Below, piece after piece: positions 22,079-23,699 of a stretch of DNA of 23,699 bases. The DNA comes from Candidatus Eiseniibacteriota bacterium (GTDB lineage Bacteria > Joyebacterota > Joyebacteria > Joyebacterales > Joyebacteraceae), in NCBI GenBank assembly GCA_030638405.1, contig DAOWER010000107.1, positions 1-23,699 of the forward strand, read 5' to 3'. The notes beneath the pieces were generated by a model. The model was not told the DNA's origin, made no database searches, and worked only from the letters and a program-made list of their open reading frames with translations. Both the position numbers and the translations under genes were made by a program. The number at the start of each line of letters is the position of its first letter. The stretch's first letter is position 1.

Positions 22079-23699
22079 CTACATCATCCCACCCATGCCG
22101 CCCATGCCGCCCATGCCGCCTGGCGGCATCGGAGGCTCGTCCTCCGGCATTTCGCTGACGAGCGACTCGGTGGTCAGAAGGAGCGCCGCGATGCTCGATG
22201 CGTTCTGCAGTGCGATGCGGACGACCTTCTTCGGGTCCACGATGCCCGCCTCCAGCATGTCGACGTACTCGCCGGTCTCGGCGTTGAAACCGAACGCCTT
22301 CTTGCCTTCTTTCGCGCGCTGGACGACGAGCGAACCCTCGTAGCCGGCGTTCGCGGCGATCTGGCGCATCGGCTCCTCGAGCGCGCGCCTGACGATGTTG
22401 ACGCCCATCCGCTCGTCGGCGCCCTCGATCTCGAGCTTGTCGAGCTTCGCGATGCTGCGAAGCAGCGCAACACCCCCGCCTGCAACAATGCCCTCTTCCG
22501 CCGCGGCGCGCGTCGCGTGGAGCGCGTCGTCCACGCGTGCCTTCTTTTCCTTCATCTCGAGCTCGGTCGCGGCCCCGATCTTGAGAACCGCAACGCCGCC
22601 CGCCAGCTTCGCGAGGCGCTCCTGCAGCTTCTCCTTGTCGTAGTCGGACGTGGAGTCGTCGATCTGATGCTTGATCTGGGCGATCCTCGCGTCAATGTCG
22701 CTCTTCTTCGCCGGGCCCTCAACGATCGTGGTGTCGTCCTTCGTAATGATGACCTTTTTCGCCGTCCCGAGATCGGAAAGCGAGAGCCCTTCGAGCTTGA
22801 GGCCCAAGTCCTTGGCGATGAACGTCCCGCCGGTCAGAACCGCGATGTCCTCCAGCATGGCCTTGCGGCGGTCACCGTAGCCCGGGGCCTTCACGGCCAC
22901 GGCCGGAAGCACGCCGCGTAGCTTGTTGACGACGAGCGTGGCCAGCGCCTCGCCCTCGACATTCTCGGCGATGACGACCAGCGGCTTCCCGGACTGCGCG
23001 ACCTTCTCGAGCAGCGGGACCAGGTCCTTCATGTTCGTGAGCTTGTCCTCGAAGATGAGGATGTGCGGGTCCTCGAACACCGCCTCCATCGTCTGGGCGT
23101 CCGTGACGAAGTACGGCGAGATGTAGCCGCGGTCGAACTGCATGCCCTCGACGACCTCGAGAGTGGTCTCGATGCTCTTGGCCTCTTCGATGGTGATAGT
23201 CCCGTCGCGGCCGACCTTGTCCATCGCGTCAGCGATGAGCTCACCTATCGTGTCGTCGTTGTTCGCGGAAATGCGCGCAACGCTGAAGATCTCGCTCCTG
23301 TCCCTGACTTTGCGGGACATCTTGTCGAGTTCCTCGCAGACGACCCCGGTCGCCTGCTCTACGCCGCGCTTGACGTACATCGGATTGGCGCCGGCCGTGA
23401 CGCTCTTCAGGCCCTCACGGAAGATCGACTCGGCGAGAATCGTGGCGGTCGTCGTCCCGTCACCGGCGACGTCGCTGGTCTTCGATGCTACCTCGCGCAC
23501 CATCTGCGCGCCCATGTTCTCGAAGCGGTTCTCGAGCTCGACTTCCTTCGCAACCGTCACGCCGTCCTTGGTGATCCTGGGTCCGCCCCACTTCCGGTCC
23601 AGCACGACGTTCCTACCCTTGGGACCCAGCGTGACCTTGACGGTGCGGCTCAGCTGCTCGACACCCCGGAGGATGGCCTGCCTGGCCTCCTCACCGTAG
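22079..23699 (-). CDS. groL: Chaperonin GroEL (start just outside the window)
   Basis: The frame is open to the window edge, and the first visible residues YGEEARQAILRGVEQL correspond to position 7-8 of GroEL, so only about six residues are missing; 539 are visible. GroEL forms the 14-subunit folding chamber that works with GroES and ATP in the cytoplasm. Visible signatures are the nucleotide-binding TLGPKGRNVVLDRKWGGP and DVAGDGTTTAT, the apical domain (GMQFDRGYISPYF), ALLRSIAKL and the hydrophobic Gly-Gly-Met tail ending GGMGGMM. All are normal, so it should be functional. The GTG at 23605 is internal and not the start. groES, if adjacent, would lie beyond the window. The T-box leader of valS follows downstream. 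Confidence 0.97.
   Translation of the reverse strand, partial: YGEEARQAILRGVEQLSRTVKVTLGPKGRNVVLDRKWGGPRITKDGVTVAKEVELENRFENMGAQMVREVASKTSDVAGDGTTTATILAESIFREGLKSVTAGANPMYVKRGVEQATGVVCEELDKMSRKVRDRSEIFSVARISANNDDTIGELIADAMDKVGRDGTITIEEAKSIETTLEVVEGMQFDRGYISPYFVTDAQTMEAVFEDPHILIFEDKLTNMKDLVPLLEKVAQSGKPLVVIAENVEGEALATLVVNKLRGVLPAVAVKAPGYGDRRKAMLEDIAVLTGGTFIAKDLGLKLEGLSLSDLGTAKKVIITKDDTTIVEGPAKKSDIDARIAQIKHQIDDSTSDYDKEKLQERLAKLAGGVAVLKIGAATELEMKEKKARVDDALHATRAAAEEGIVAGGGVALLRSIAKLDKLEIEGADERMGVNIVRRALEEPMRQIAANAGYEGSLVVQRAKEGKKAFGFNAETGEYVDMLEAGIVDPKKVVRIALQNASSIAALLLTTESLVSEMPEDEPPMPPGGMGGMGGMGGMM

Overview
The window is GC-rich (roughly two thirds G+C by eye), densely coding DNA from a Gram-negative-type bacterium. 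Heptosyltransferase-like (GT9) and GT4 glycosyltransferases, lipoproteins with lipoboxes, secreted proteins, a FlgD-like/Por-sorting-type C-terminal domain on a subtilase, a tricorn-type protease and a T-box in front of valS together suggest an uncultured lineage of the FCB or neighbouring candidate phyla (Eisenbacteria or Krumholzibacteria type). That placement is inference from gene style only.

Layout. Bases 1-1392 (+): the C-terminal part of a cation:proton antiporter overlaps by ATGA a PTS EIIA-domain protein with an unfamiliar C-terminal domain. Bases 1489-5282 (+): a strong extended -10 promoter drives a secreted protein made of two jelly-roll-like repeats, followed by a secreted S8 (KP-43-like) serine protease. 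Bases 5419-12213 (-): a probable long transcription unit of two small paralogous lipoproteins, a secreted esterase with a starch-binding-like domain, a histidine phosphatase, a tricorn-type protease and a small four-helix membrane protein. A second small membrane protein (12405-12809, +) diverges from the lipoproteins. Bases 12855-19148 (-): glycosyltransferases, a Mut7-C/THEP1 NTPase fusion and several gene remnants. Bases 19159-23699 (-): valS with a T-box leader (specifier GUC, terminator and T-box motif readable), then groEL, cut at its very start by the window edge.

The most interesting structure is in 11.7-19.1 kb. Two adjacent blocks have the same order: GT9, GT4, THEP1 NTPase, opposite-strand membrane protein, then lipoprotein. 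In the left block (11716-15244) the GT4 has shrunk to a 31-codon start-to-stop relic while THEP1, membrane protein and lipoproteins are intact. In the right block (15273-19148) the GT4 is intact, THEP1 is reduced to a 50-codon relic, and only fragments of the membrane protein and lipoprotein remain. This looks like an old tandem duplication followed by complementary loss. Two relics (GT4 and THEP1) keep start and stop codons in positions close to or overlapping their neighbours. The right block also carries an extra GT4 (15517-16809) whose last ~37 residues are read antisense through the membrane-protein fragment.

How the genes may work together: the GT9/GT4 genes probably build a surface polysaccharide or LPS core. 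The exported hydrolases (S8 protease, tricorn-type protease, esterase) point to extracellular or periplasmic degradation of protein and ester substrates. The two lipoproteins and the small membrane proteins form a cassette of unknown function. No tRNA, rRNA, CRISPR array or insertion sequence was seen.
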